Shown piece by piece: positions 41,529 to 51,849 of a DNA stretch of 64,000 bases. Origin of the DNA: Pyruvatibacter sp. HU-CL02332 (lineage in GTDB: Bacteria > Pseudomonadota > Alphaproteobacteria > CGMCC-115125); the NCBI RefSeq assembly GCF_040362765.1, contig NZ_BAABWK010000001.1:584990-648989 (forward strand), given 5' to 3'. Numbering within the stretch: position 1 is the first letter of the stretch; the number at the start of each line of letters is the position of its first letter. The notes beneath the pieces were generated by a model. The model was not told the origin of the DNA. It did not search any database and saw nothing but the letters and a program-made list of their open reading frames with translations. The position numbers and the translations under genes are program-made.

Positions 41529-43106
41529 TTATCCAGATTCGTCGGCAAAGTCATACGAGAAGACGGCTTTTTCATAGTGGTCTGAAATTGACCGCGATGA
41601 TTTCCAATACTTGCGTTCATCCTGACCCAGGACTTGTGTAGCCAACACTAGGGCTGGCCGGACACTACTGGCCTGGGCGTCATAAGTATCTTTGATGTCA
41701 AGCAGATCAGGGCGACTGCCGATTTTAGATAGTGCAATCAAACACTCTCGCTTAACAACCAGATCATCCGCTGAAACGGCAATCTGTTTAACCAGTGGTT
41801 TTAGCTGGTTCAAACGACGCTCACCTACCAACCAGATTGGCCAAAATGCAACGTAACCTGGAACGAAGTATTTTGGTTTCTGGTAACGCTTGAGAAGCGG
41901 GCGCACAAACTTCACCACGTCTCTATCACTTGCGTTCTGGTCGTTGGACAATGCCTTACACAGAGCATCTAGGACGGGCAGTATAGAATCGACATTCGCG
42001 ATTGCGGCGGAGACAATTTTCTTCCTCGCCTCGTCTTCAAATCCCTCACGAAAGATGACACGCTCAAGTATGTGCTTAATCAACCCATACTTTGGTACTT
42101 TGTCTATTTTCAACGCGATGTCGAACACATCCACTACCTCGGCAGAATTCAGACCTTCGCCTTCCTGCGGCTCACCTTCGACATCTTCATTTTCATCTTC
42201 ATACGGAGAACCTGCTTTCATTCTCAAAACAAGGTCGCGGAAGTGCTCATGCTCCTCATCGTACGTTTTCCAGACATCAGCAACGAAATCGTCCTTGGCG
42301 TATATATCTGTCTTACTCTGGTTCACAATTAGTCCGTGCTGTTCACGAAGCCATTTGCTGACAAATTGAATTATTTCGACTGCCTCTTGTTCCGATTTTG
42401 CGAAAACAGTTAGATCGTCCATCCAACGAACAAAATCGATCCCTTTCTCCTGAAGGGCAGCATCTACATCAATAAGCAATGCTTCCGCCAAAATCCGACA
42501 CGCAAACGGGCCAGTAGGGATTCCATAGCTCTTCCCCCCTGCAAGCTTACCCAACAGTCTGCACAGAACTCCAACAGCTTTACGTTCCCTTTCGCCTTCA
42601 GCCGCTGACTGAAGACTATTCTCAAGACGGTGCTGGTAAACATTTGAAAAAAAGTCCGCGATATCAATCGTAGCAACGAACTGACAACGTGCAGATTGCA
42701 GCTTTGAACTTGTATGAGCGCGATACTTTTCGTACGCCCCACGCGTCTCATACAGTCCAACTGTCTTTTTTCCGACGCGGTACGAGAAAGACTTTTTCTT
42801 GGACTTCGGTAGTCGCGCAGCTTCAATCGAGTCACGCAACAGCCTACACAAGCACGTTAGAATAACTACATCTTGGATGTGCAAAAAGTCGATAGGGCGA
42901 ACAAGCATGTCGTTCTTTGGCGCGTACGAAGCCAACGGTTCGTATGGCGAGTAGCTTTGAAGATCGATTCCGCAAACCTGATCCGATAACTCTGACGAGT
43001 CCAGGACCGCAACCCACTCTGGCTGTGGTGGCAGGAAGCCCGAAACACCGTGGAACTTTAGGGCCTTAAGGCCTTCGTTAAATTCATCCTTAGTAAGTTT
43101 AAACAT
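41529..43106 (-). CDS. Reverse transcriptase of the Abi/DRT (unknown-group) type
   Basis: The 525-residue protein has reverse transcriptase motifs: an N-terminal RT0-like region (PYEPLASYAPKNDMLVRP), motif A TIDIADFFSN, motif B GIPTGPFACRILAEALL, and the catalytic FVRWMDDLTVFA with Asp230-Asp231, a W-M-D-D variant of Y-x-D-D. The last ~250 residues are helical with HEAT-like ends (VVKRECLIALSKIGSRPDLLDIKDTYD). There is no maturase or intron domain, so a defence reverse transcriptase is likelier than a group II intron. The gene is AT-richer than its neighbours (60 nt from 42061 hold 24 G/C). It starts 13 nt behind thiC, on the same strand, after AGGGA. No nitrilase, retron RNA or second RT partner is evident. 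Confidence 0.82.
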   Translation of the reverse strand: MFKLTKDEFNEGLKALKFHGVSGFLPPQPEWVAVLDSSELSDQVCGIDLQSYSPYEPLASYAPKNDMLVRPIDFLHIQDVVILTCLCRLLRDSIEAARLPKSKKKSFSYRVGKKTVGLYETRGAYEKYRAHTSSKLQSARCQFVATIDIADFFSNVYQHRLENSLQSAAEGERERKAVGVLCRLLGKLAGGKSYGIPTGPFACRILAEALLIDVDAALQEKGIDFVRWMDDLTVFAKSEQEAVEIIQFVSKWLREQHGLIVNQSKTDIYAKDDFVADVWKTYDEEHEHFRDLVLRMKAGSPYEDENEDVEGEPQEGEGLNSAEVVDVFDIALKIDKVPKYGLIKHILERVIFREGFEDEARKKIVSAAIANVDSILPVLDALCKALSNDQNASDRDVVKFVRPLLKRYQKPKYFVPGYVAFWPIWLVGERRLNQLKPLVKQIAVSADDLVVKRECLIALSKIGSRPDLLDIKDTYDAQASSVRPALVLATQVLGQDERKYWKSSRSISDHYEKAVFSYDFADESG

Positions 43107-43119
43107 TCCCGCGGTTTCC

Positions 43120-45015
<1,896 letters not shown>

Positions 45016-45393
45016 CTACGCGCTGTGCGGATACCTGGCGGTCACACTGCCGACAAGCCCGATAAGCGATGACACAAAAGCCGCGCCAATGAGCGCGGTC
45101 AAAAAACCAATTTCGATGTTGGTGGTAGCTGCAGCCGCATTGGTGTCGTCAATCAGCTTGCCAAAGAACGACCCGTACAACATGCCCGCCGTCGCCGCCC
45201 AGGCCGCCGAAAACGCACAGCGCCGCGCGACAGTCTGCTGCGACAGCAACAAGGCCGTCACCACCAGCGGAACACCGATGAAGAAGTCGTCGAGCACAAA
45301 CAGCGGGTGCCGGTCCTGTCCCCAGGAGCGGATCGTCTCGCCAATCATCAGCGATGAGCCCAGCCCAATCGCCCAGATACGCCAGAACAGCAT
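45016..45393 (-). CDS. Unknown membrane protein between TPP riboswitch and thiC
   Basis: The 125-residue product has four hydrophobic segments (around 5-20, 33-51, 58-78 and 94-116: WRIWAIGLGSSLMIGETI, FFIGVPLVVTALLLSQ, AFSAAWAATAGMLYGSFFGKLI, GFLTALIGAAFVSSLIGLVGSV). I recognise no family. It is the first gene behind the TPP riboswitch and ends 15 nt before thiC, so it should be controlled by thiamine. A transporter or thiamine-related membrane function is a reasonable guess, but the small size and lack of motifs prevent assignment. Confidence 0.65.
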   Translation of the reverse strand: MLFWRIWAIGLGSSLMIGETIRSWGQDRHPLFVLDDFFIGVPLVVTALLLSQQTVARRCAFSAAWAATAGMLYGSFFGKLIDDTNAAAATTNIEIGFLTALIGAAFVSSLIGLVGSVTARYPHSA

Positions 45394-45496
45394 TGCGCAG
45401 CCTCCTCACATCCCGACGGATCAAATCGTCGAAGGGCCGATACGCAGCGCGACGCCCAAAGAGGGCCGTCATGTCCTGGAAATACGCCACGTCCCA

Positions 45497-45587
45497 GTCC
45501 CTTCGCCGGCATGACCCGGATCAGGTTCAAAGGGTTCGGTCTCACCGCGACCATCTCAGCCCCTACAAACAGTAGGGACACCCCTTG
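45497..45587 (-). ncRNA. TPP riboswitch (THI element)
   Basis: On the minus strand the conserved parts are GGGGTGTCCC, GGGGCTGAGA, and ACCCTTTGAACCTGATCCGGGTCATGCC followed by GGCGAAGGGA, matching the THI-box consensus (the pyrophosphate-sensing CTGAGA and the pyrimidine-sensing CCTGATC helices). It lies ~100 nt before the small membrane-protein gene and heads the thiC operon. When TPP binds, translation or elongation should be blocked. Confidence 0.93.
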
Positions 45588-45710
45588 GAACTGGTGTGAG
45601 TGTGACTCCGTTTGCGCCTTGGTTAAAGCCCTCACTCACCTGTTATTTGACCCGCCGCGGCATCCCGCCACATTCTTCGACAACGCTTGGGTCAATCACG
45701 GGAAATCCCC

Positions 45711-46796
45711 ATGGAATCCGTCTACTGGGTCCTCAACTGGGCCTGCCACCGCAAATGCACGCACTGCTATGAGACGCGCTTTCGCCCCTATGTGCGCGAT
45801 GCGCTGGAAGAGGTTGTGCGTGAGTCGGAGGAGGCGTTTCCCAAGATCATCGCCAATCTGCCCGAGCGGATGACCTATCTCGATCTGGCATCCCCCGACG
45901 ACAGCCCAGCGGGCTACGCGGAAAAGCGCGGCCGCATCATCATGGCCGGCGGCGAAGTGCTGGTGGACCCTGTGCGCGAACGGGTGCTGTATCCGGTGCT
46001 GGAAGCGCTCAACGCCAAGTACCGCAACAAGGGCGGCGTCGACATCTCGATCCAGACCACCGGCGACCTTGTAACCGAAAAAATTCTGGAAGAACTGCGC
46101 GAACGCGGCATCCGCATGATCGCCATTTCTGGCATGGATGATTTCCACGTCGGCATGGAAGGCGACAAGCGCAAACCGCTGATCAAAAAGCTGCACGAGA
46201 TGTTTGCCAAAACGGGCTACGCGGAGCATTCCACACGGCGGGGCTTCGGCGAATGGCAGAAGAATGACGGCCCGACCTATCTCTTCTTCGGCGCCACGGA
46301 AGATGAGTGGATCGGCAAGATCTGGCCGCGCGGCCGCGCCTGGGACAACGGCCTTTCCCGCGCCACCATCAAGGACAATTTCTGCAACGCCTGGTCCGGC
46401 GGCTTGGGCTTCCTCAACCACCGCTATTCAGGCTCGGAAGTGTCCATTGATCCGCAGGGAGACGTCTTCCCCTGCTGCCTCAAGACCAAGGCCCCCATCG
46501 GCAATGTGACGGAAGAAAAACTGACCGACATCCTCGACAGCCTCGTCGGCCACCCGGCCTTTGAAGCCATAAACATGGGCCACCCGGAGCGCATGGGGCT
46601 CGCCCACGGCTGGGACGTGGACACGTTCTATGAAAAGTCGAGGACCAAGGACCCCAAGGGCAACCAATACCGCAACCTCTGCATCGGCTGCGACAAGTTC
46701 CACGAAGAAGTCCTGGCGCCGGTGATCGAAGAGATCAGGCAGGAGCGCCTGCGGGCGATTGGCGTCACGTCCGGGCCATTGGTAGCGGCGGAGTAG
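45711..46796 (+). CDS. Radical SAM/SPASM-like enzyme, substrate unknown
   Basis: The ~361-residue protein begins with the radical SAM cluster motif NWACHRKCTHCYE (Cys12, Cys16, Cys19, C-x3-C-x2-C). It has a barrel region with VDISIQTTGDLVTEKIL and the SAM-linked GIRMIAISGMDDFHVGM. Further Cys in the C-terminal part (GDVFPCCLKTKAPIGN and LCIGCDKFHEE) look like auxiliary-cluster or SPASM ligands. The substrate is not deducible from sequence. ATG 45711 is used; TTG 45687 would add eight residues. It is divergent from thiC and ends 8 nt before the first REPIN-like element. Confidence 0.8.
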   Translation: MESVYWVLNWACHRKCTHCYETRFRPYVRDALEEVVRESEEAFPKIIANLPERMTYLDLASPDDSPAGYAEKRGRIIMAGGEVLVDPVRERVLYPVLEALNAKYRNKGGVDISIQTTGDLVTEKILEELRERGIRMIAISGMDDFHVGMEGDKRKPLIKKLHEMFAKTGYAEHSTRRGFGEWQKNDGPTYLFFGATEDEWIGKIWPRGRAWDNGLSRATIKDNFCNAWSGGLGFLNHRYSGSEVSIDPQGDVFPCCLKTKAPIGNVTEEKLTDILDSLVGHPAFEAINMGHPERMGLAHGWDVDTFYEKSRTKDPKGNQYRNLCIGCDKFHEEVLAPVIEEIRQERLRAIGVTSGPLVAAE

Positions 46797-46804
46797 CCTT
46801 CAAG

Positions 46805-46904
46805 TCAGATAGACCCTTCGGTCAAGCCGAAGGGAAAGCGGTGAGGGAGCGGTGCCTCTCCACTATCGCTATCCCTCTGGCTTGACCAGAGGGCCCATAG
46901 GAGT
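46805..46904. repeat. REPIN-like element, left copy
   Basis: The element starts TCAGATAGACCCT and ends GGGCCCATAGGAGT. It holds two hairpins in inverted orientation: CCCTTCGG-TCAAG-CCGAAGGG (46814-46834) and CCCTCTGG-CTTGA-CCAGAGGG (46873-46893); the second is the complement type of the first. The spacer between them is not conserved. The right copy at 47221-47323 starts and ends almost identically and in the same orientation. Confidence 0.85.
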
Positions 46905-46916
46905 CTGCAATCCTGC

Positions 46917-47207
46917 ATGACCTTCTGCGTCTACATCATGACCAACAAGCCACAAGGCACGCTCTATGTCGGCTACACTGACGATCTTGCCCGACGTGTC
47001 TGGGAGCACCGCACCGCAGCTGTGCCCGGCTTCACGCAGAAGCATGGTCTCACAAAGCTGGTCTACTACGAGGCTTTCGATACCAGAGAAGCCGCCAAGC
47101 AGCGCGAGCGGCGCCTCAAATCCTGGCTCCGGCGCTGGAAGATCGAAGCTATTGACCAAATGAACCCCCATTGGCGCGATCTCTATGAGGAGATTGCTAA
47201 TCAATGA
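46917..47207 (+). CDS. Small GIY-YIG family nuclease, flanked by REPIN-like repeats
   Basis: The 96-residue product is a single GIY-YIG domain of the UPF0213/YhbQ type: CVYIMTNKPQGTLYVGYTDDLARRVWEHR holds the two Tyr-containing half-motifs (VYI and YVGYT) and the catalytic Arg/His region, followed by KLVYYEAFDTREAAKQRERRLKSW (catalytic Glu near REA/KQRE). Such domains cut DNA by a single metal-assisted mechanism. It starts 12 nt after the left repeat and ends 13 nt before the right repeat, so the whole is a tight 519-bp unit. A role in moving or maintaining the repeats is inferred. Confidence 0.85.
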   Translation: MTFCVYIMTNKPQGTLYVGYTDDLARRVWEHRTAAVPGFTQKHGLTKLVYYEAFDTREAAKQRERRLKSWLRRWKIEAIDQMNPHWRDLYEEIANQ

Positions 47208-47220
47208 GCAGGTGGCGAAC

Positions 47221-47323
47221 TCAGATAGACCCTCTGGTCAAGCCAGAGGGACAGCGGTTGTGGGTTAGCACCCGCAGCTAAGACCCGCTCACCCTCCGGC
47301 TTGACCGGAGGGCACATGGGAGT
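47221..47323. repeat. REPIN-like element, right copy
   Basis: The hairpins are CCCTCTGG-TCAAG-CCAGAGGG (47230-47250) and CCCTCCGG-CTTGA-CCGGAGGG (47292-47312). Across the four hairpins of the two copies the arms differ, but always in matched pairs (TTCGG/CCGAA, TCTGG/CCAGA, TCCGG/CCGGA), so the fold and not the sequence is conserved. AGCG follows each GGG by two bases on the hairpin's own strand. Confidence 0.85.
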
Positions 47324-47384
47324 GCCAGCATGTCGCCAACGCGAGCAGCAAGCAAGCACCCAAAATCAGACGAGCATCATAAAA

Positions 47385-48677
47385 CTAATCCGCAAACGGA
47401 TCAGTCACCAGGATCGTATCTTCGCGCTCAGGGCTTGTTGACAGCAGTGCCACTGGCGCTTCGATCAGCTCTTCGATGAGCCGCACATATTTGATGGCCT
47501 GCGCCGGAAGGTCTGCCCAGCTGCGGGCGCCTTCTGTGCTTTCGGACCAGCCGTCCAGCGTCACATATTCGCACTCAACGCGCGCCTGACTTGGCGCGTC
47601 TGCTGGCAGGTGATCCAGCTTCTTGCCGTCCAGGGTGTAGCCGGTGCACACCTTGAGCTCGTCAAAGCCATCCAGCACATCGAGCTTTGTGAGCGCGATG
47701 CCTTCAATGCCGCCGGTCTTGATCGCCTGGCGCACCAGCACCGCATCAAACCAGCCGCAGCGACGCTTGCGGCCTGTCACCGTGCCAAACTCATGACCGC
47801 GCTCGCCCAGCTTCTGGCCAACGTCATTGTCCTGCTCGGTCGGGAACGGGCCTTCGCCTACGCGGGTTGTGTAGGCCTTGGTGATGCCCAGCACATAGCC
47901 AATGGCGCTGGGGCCAACGCCCGCACCGCCCGCCGCCTGACCGGCAATGGTGTTGGACGACGTCACAAACGGATAAGTGCCGTGGTCAATGTCCAAGAGC
48001 GTGCCCTGCGCACCTTCAAACAAAATGCGCTTGCCCGCCTTCTTGGCTTCGTCCAGCACCAGCCACACAGGCTTGGCGAAAGGCAGAATGCGCGGCGCGA
48101 TCTCCTTGAGCGCGTCCACAATCGGCGCGGCCTTGAGCTCATCCAGATTGTTACCCCGGCGCAGCGCATTGTGATGCACCAGCAGATTATCCACCTTGGC
48201 TTCAAGGGTAGAGAAGTCCGCAAGGTCGATCACCCGCAGGCCCCGGCGTGCGACTTTATCCTCGTAAGCCGGGCCGATGCCCCGCTTGGTGGTGCCGATC
48301 TTGGTGCCGGAGTTGGAACTCTCCCGCATCACATCAAGTTCCTGATGGACGGAGAGAATAAGCGTCGCGTTTTCGGCAATCATCAGATTGTCCGGCGTCA
48401 CGGCCACGCCCTGGCCGGCAATCTGGTCCACTTCCTTGGCAAACGCCCAGGGGTCCAGCACCACGCCGTTGCCGAGGATCGACAGCTTGTTGGGCCGCAC
48501 AATGCCTGAGGGCAGCAGCGACAGCTTGAAGACCTTGCCGTCAATCACCAGCGTATGGCCGGCATTGTGCCCGCCCTGAAAGCGCACGACCACGTCGGCG
48601 CGTTCTGACAGCCAGTCCACAATCTTGCCCTTGCCTTCGTCACCCCACTGGGAGCCGACGACCGCTACATTTGCCAT
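47385..48677 (-). CDS. purA: Adenylosuccinate synthetase PurA
   Basis: PurA joins IMP and aspartate with GTP to make adenylosuccinate, the first committed AMP step. The 430-residue protein starts [39 protein letters not shown], the signature with the catalytic Asp and P-loop. [46 protein letters not shown] and [18 protein letters not shown] follow. Length is normal. It stands alone on the minus strand, with the right REPIN-like copy behind its stop and serA upstream. Confidence 0.98.
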   Translation of the reverse strand: MANVAVVGSQWGDEGKGKIVDWLSERADVVVRFQGGHNAGHTLVIDGKVFKLSLLPSGIVRPNKLSILGNGVVLDPWAFAKEVDQIAGQGVAVTPDNLMIAENATLILSVHQELDVMRESSNSGTKIGTTKRGIGPAYEDKVARRGLRVIDLADFSTLEAKVDNLLVHHNALRRGNNLDELKAAPIVDALKEIAPRILPFAKPVWLVLDEAKKAGKRILFEGAQGTLLDIDHGTYPFVTSSNTIAGQAAGGAGVGPSAIGYVLGITKAYTTRVGEGPFPTEQDNDVGQKLGERGHEFGTVTGRKRRCGWFDAVLVRQAIKTGGIEGIALTKLDVLDGFDELKVCTGYTLDGKKLDHLPADAPSQARVECEYVTLDGWSESTEGARSWADLPAQAIKYVRLIEELIEAPVALLSTSPEREDTILVTDPFAD

Positions 48678-48773
48678 CTCAAGGAATCCTTTGAATTTGC
48701 AGAAAGCGGCGGGACTATAGCCATATCGGAGACAAACTCCAATGCGACAGCATCACAGCTGCAACCCGCCAGC

Positions 48774-48808
48774 AAAAAGGGGCGGACGCCGCAGCATCCA
48801 CCCCTGAT
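48774..48808 (-). terminator. Terminator of the serC-serA operon
   Basis: On the minus strand AGGGG-t-GGA, a GC-rich loop, TCC-g-CCCCT is followed by six U. It lies ~30 nt behind the serA stop. Confidence 0.75.
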
Positions 48809-48835
48809 TCTTGGCCTGTAGAAAGGGCCTGAAGC

Positions 48836-50413
48836 CTAGAACTTCAGCGCCTTGGCCTGCTTCACATTCGGCAGCGCCATGACCTTGTCGAGCACATCCG
48901 CGCCCACTTCCTGGTCCACATCGATCAGGGCAATGGCGTCACTGCCCTCAGACACACGGCCAAGGTTGAACGACGCAATGTTGATGCCCGCATCACCCAG
49001 AACCGTGCCCAAACCACCGATGAAGCCCGGCTTGTCGTCATTGGTCACATAGAGCATGTCAGGGGTCAGGGCCGCTTCCATGCCGATGCCCTTCACCTGA
49101 ATGATCCGCGGTGTGCCGTCACCAAAGACCGTACCGCCCACGCTGCGCGTCTGACGTTCCGTCTTCACGGAGAGCATAATGTAGCCTTCATAGGCACCAT
49201 GCTGGCTCTTCTTGGTTTCGTTCACCGCAATGCCGCGCTCTTTGACGATGGCAGGCGCTGACACCATGTTGACGTCTGTCAGCATCGGCTTCATCAGCCC
49301 CATCAGCATTGCGTTGACCAGCGGCTTGGTGTTGAGATCAGCCGCATCACCCACGAACTCGATGGTGATTTCTTCAAGGCCGGTTTCGGTCAGTTGACCG
49401 GCAAACAGACCAAGCTGCTCAGACAGGGTGATCCACGGACCCAGCTTCTGCGCGTCTTCCGCAGAGACGGACGGCACGTTGATCGCATTGGTGATCGCCC
49501 CATCCAGCAGATAGTCAGCCATCTGTTCAGCCACCTGAAGCGCCACATTTTCCTGTGCTTCAGACGTAGACGCCCCCAGATGCGGCGTCGCCACAACCTT
49601 GTCCATGCCGAACAGCGCGTTCTCCTTGGCAGGCTCTTCTTCAAACACGTCAAGGGCAGCACCAGCCACCTTGCCGGATTCGATTGCCACCTTGAGATCG
49701 GCTTCAACAATCAGGCCGCCACGGGCACAGTTCACGATGCGCACGCCGTCTTTCATCTTGGCGAAGGCATCCGCGTTGATGATGCCGCGCGTTGAGTCGG
49801 TCATCGGCGTGTGAAGGGTGATGACGTCAGCGCGCTTCAGCAGTTCGTCCAGCTCAACCTTTTCAATGCCCATGTCGGCCGCACGTTCCGCTGTCAGGAA
49901 CGGGTCAAAGCCGATGACTTTCATCTTCAGGCCCAGAGCACGATCACAGACGATGGAGCCGATATTGCCGCAGCCGATGACGCCAAGTGTCTTGGCCGTA
50001 AGCTCAACGCCCATGAACTTGGACTTTTCCCACTTGCCTGCATGGGTGGATGCATTGGCCTGCGGAATGTCACGGGCCAGAGCCATCATCATGGAAATGG
50101 CGTGCTCAGCAGTCGTGATGGAGTTGCCAAACGGCGTGTTCATCACGATCACGCCCTTAGACGTGGCCTGGGGGATGTCCACATTGTCGACGCCGATGCC
50201 GGCGCGGCCCACAACCTTGAGGTTGTCTGCCTTCTCCAGCACGTCAGCGGTTACCTTGGTGGCAGAGCGGATGGCAAGGCCATCATACTGGCCGATGATT
50301 TCAAGCAGTTCCTCTTTGGGGAGGCCTGGCTTGAAGTCCACATCGAGACCACGGTTCTTGAAAATCTCCACGGCAGCGGGAGACAGTTTGTCGGAAATCA
50401 GCACCTTGGGCAT
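48836..50413 (-). CDS. serA: D-3-phosphoglycerate dehydrogenase SerA
   Basis: SerA oxidises 3-phosphoglycerate to phosphohydroxypyruvate, the first serine-pathway step, and in long forms is inhibited by serine through an ACT domain. The ~525-residue protein is the long form: NAD domain (VIGCGNIGSIVCDRALGLKMKVIGFDPF; catalytic Arg/Glu/His in NCARGG, EEEPA and ATPHLGAST), an intervening domain (from ~310) and a C-terminal ACT domain (IALIDVDQEVGADVLDKV). AGGAG is 8 nt before ATG 50413, so the longer frame to 50485 is rejected. It is second in serC-serA. Confidence 0.97.
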   Translation of the reverse strand: MPKVLISDKLSPAAVEIFKNRGLDVDFKPGLPKEELLEIIGQYDGLAIRSATKVTADVLEKADNLKVVGRAGIGVDNVDIPQATSKGVIVMNTPFGNSITTAEHAISMMMALARDIPQANASTHAGKWEKSKFMGVELTAKTLGVIGCGNIGSIVCDRALGLKMKVIGFDPFLTAERAADMGIEKVELDELLKRADVITLHTPMTDSTRGIINADAFAKMKDGVRIVNCARGGLIVEADLKVAIESGKVAGAALDVFEEEPAKENALFGMDKVVATPHLGASTSEAQENVALQVAEQMADYLLDGAITNAINVPSVSAEDAQKLGPWITLSEQLGLFAGQLTETGLEEITIEFVGDAADLNTKPLVNAMLMGLMKPMLTDVNMVSAPAIVKERGIAVNETKKSQHGAYEGYIMLSVKTERQTRSVGGTVFGDGTPRIIQVKGIGMEAALTPDMLYVTNDDKPGFIGGLGTVLGDAGINIASFNLGRVSEGSDAIALIDVDQEVGADVLDKVMALPNVKQAKALKF

Positions 50414-50460
50414 GGGTCGCTCCTGAAAGGTGAATTTTGGGAAATGGGGTGAAGTGCACG

Positions 50461-50480
50461 TGGCGGACAAAAGTCCGCCA
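50461..50480. repeat. Perfect hairpin between serC and serA
   Basis: TGGCGGAC, loop AAAA, GTCCGCCA; 8-bp perfect stem with no U-tract. It could stabilise the serC part of the mRNA or act as an attenuator-like processing site between serC and serA. Confidence 0.5.
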
Positions 50481-50501
50481 CGCACCTAATTCAATGGGCT
50501 G

Positions 50502-51662
50502 CTAAGCCGCGTCCGCTTTGGTTGCTTCCGCATAGGCCCAGTCAAGCCAAGGCAGCAGCGCCTGCATGTCAGACTGCTCGATGGTGGCACCGGCCCAGAT
50601 GCGAAGGCCCGCAGGGGCATCGCGGTAGGCACCGATGTCATACGCAACACCTTCAGCGTCCAGCAGACTTGCGAGCTTCTTGGAGGCGGCCGCCTGCTGC
50701 TCTTCATTGAGCGCCGGATCAACAATCGTCAGACACACGGAGGTGTTTGAGCGGTTGGCAACATCAGCACACAGGAAGTCGACCCAAGGGGTGTCATCTA
50801 CCCATTTGGTCAGCGCTTCGAGATTGGAGTCAGCACGGGCCATCAGACCTTTGAGGCCACCAATGGACTGTGACCATTCCAGCGCGTCGATATAGTCCTC
50901 GACACACAGCATGGACGGCGTGTTGATCGTTTCACCCTTGAAGATGCCATCAATGAGCTTGCCGCCCTTGGTAAGACGAAAAATCTTCGGCATCGGCCAG
51001 GGTGGCGTGTAGCTCTCAAGGCGTGCAACCGCACGCGGGCTGAGAATGATCATGCCGTGCGCCGCTTCACCGCCCAGCACCTTCTGCCAGGAATAGGTCG
51101 TGACATCGAGCTTCGCCCAGTCGAGATCCTGCGCAAACGCAGCCGACGTGGCGTCACAGATCGTCAGGCCTTCACGGTCTGCCGAAATCCAGTCCGCATT
51201 GGGAACACGCACACCAGACGTCGTACCATTCCAGGTAAAGACAACATCGTGTGCAGGATTGACCGTGCTGAGATCAGGAAGCTGGCCATAGTCAGCTTCG
51301 ATCTTGCGGGCATTGTCCAGCTTCAGCTGCTTGATGACATCGGTCACCCAGCCAGAGCCGAAGCTTTCCCATGCCATCATGTCCACCGGGCGTTCGCCCA
51401 GCAAAGACCACATGGCCATTTCAACGGCACCCGTATCGGATGCCGGCACGATGCCGATCTTGTAATCGTCAGGAATACCCAGAACTGAACGCGTCAGGTC
51501 AATTGCCTGTGCCAGCTTCGCCTTGCCCGGTTTGGAGCGATGCGAACGGCCAAGACACGCGTCTTCAAGTTTGGATAGGGACCATCCCGGTCGCTTAGCG
51601 CAGGGCCCGGATGAAAAATTAGGATTAGCCGGACGGATGCCCGGAGTCGTAACGTCTGCCAT
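50502..51662 (-). CDS. serC: Phosphoserine aminotransferase SerC
   Basis: SerC transfers an amino group from glutamate to phosphohydroxypyruvate, the second serine step, and also acts in pyridoxal phosphate synthesis. The ~386-residue protein is of the alphaproteobacterial SerC subtype: [13 protein letters not shown] at the start, [21 protein letters not shown], and the PLP Lys in [24 protein letters not shown] lies before ATG 51662, so longer frames are rejected. A serC RNA motif immediately precedes it. Confidence 0.96.
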   Translation of the reverse strand: MADVTTPGIRPANPNFSSGPCAKRPGWSLSKLEDACLGRSHRSKPGKAKLAQAIDLTRSVLGIPDDYKIGIVPASDTGAVEMAMWSLLGERPVDMMAWESFGSGWVTDVIKQLKLDNARKIEADYGQLPDLSTVNPAHDVVFTWNGTTSGVRVPNADWISADREGLTICDATSAAFAQDLDWAKLDVTTYSWQKVLGGEAAHGMIILSPRAVARLESYTPPWPMPKIFRLTKGGKLIDGIFKGETINTPSMLCVEDYIDALEWSQSIGGLKGLMARADSNLEALTKWVDDTPWVDFLCADVANRSNTSVCLTIVDPALNEEQQAAASKKLASLLDAEGVAYDIGAYRDAPAGLRIWAGATIEQSDMQALLPWLDWAYAEATKADAA

Positions 51663-51687
51663 GGTTTGTCTCCCTCCTCGCAGAGGG

Positions 51688-51740
51688 TCGCGCTTCGTTG
51701 GGGAAGCGTGGCCCGCGCCGTAGATAGGGGAGCGGGCCCC
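51688..51740 (-). ncRNA. serC RNA motif (leader element of serC)
   Basis: On the minus strand two stem-loops lie between the promoter side and the serC ribosome site. The first has arms GCCCGC (51737-51732) and GCGGGC (51716-51711), with a loop containing TCCCCTATCTACG. The second has arms CGCTTC (51708-51703) and GAAGCG (51696-51691), with the loop CCCAAC. This two-hairpin arrangement just upstream of alphaproteobacterial serC agrees with the serC motif I recall from comparative RNA surveys. The match is by structure and position, not by a covariance model. Confidence 0.6.
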
Positions 51741-51849
51741 AAAGGTCAAATGACTGTTTCGCGGCACTGCCATGCAGGCGGGGCTTGAATTAATGACCAA
51801 AGGTCATATTTGTGCGATAACAGAGCATCCAACGGCAAAGGAATATCCC

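Noticed and set aside
47610..48509. Plus-strand 299-aa frame opposite purA
   Set aside because: Antisense to a highly conserved gene; no signature.
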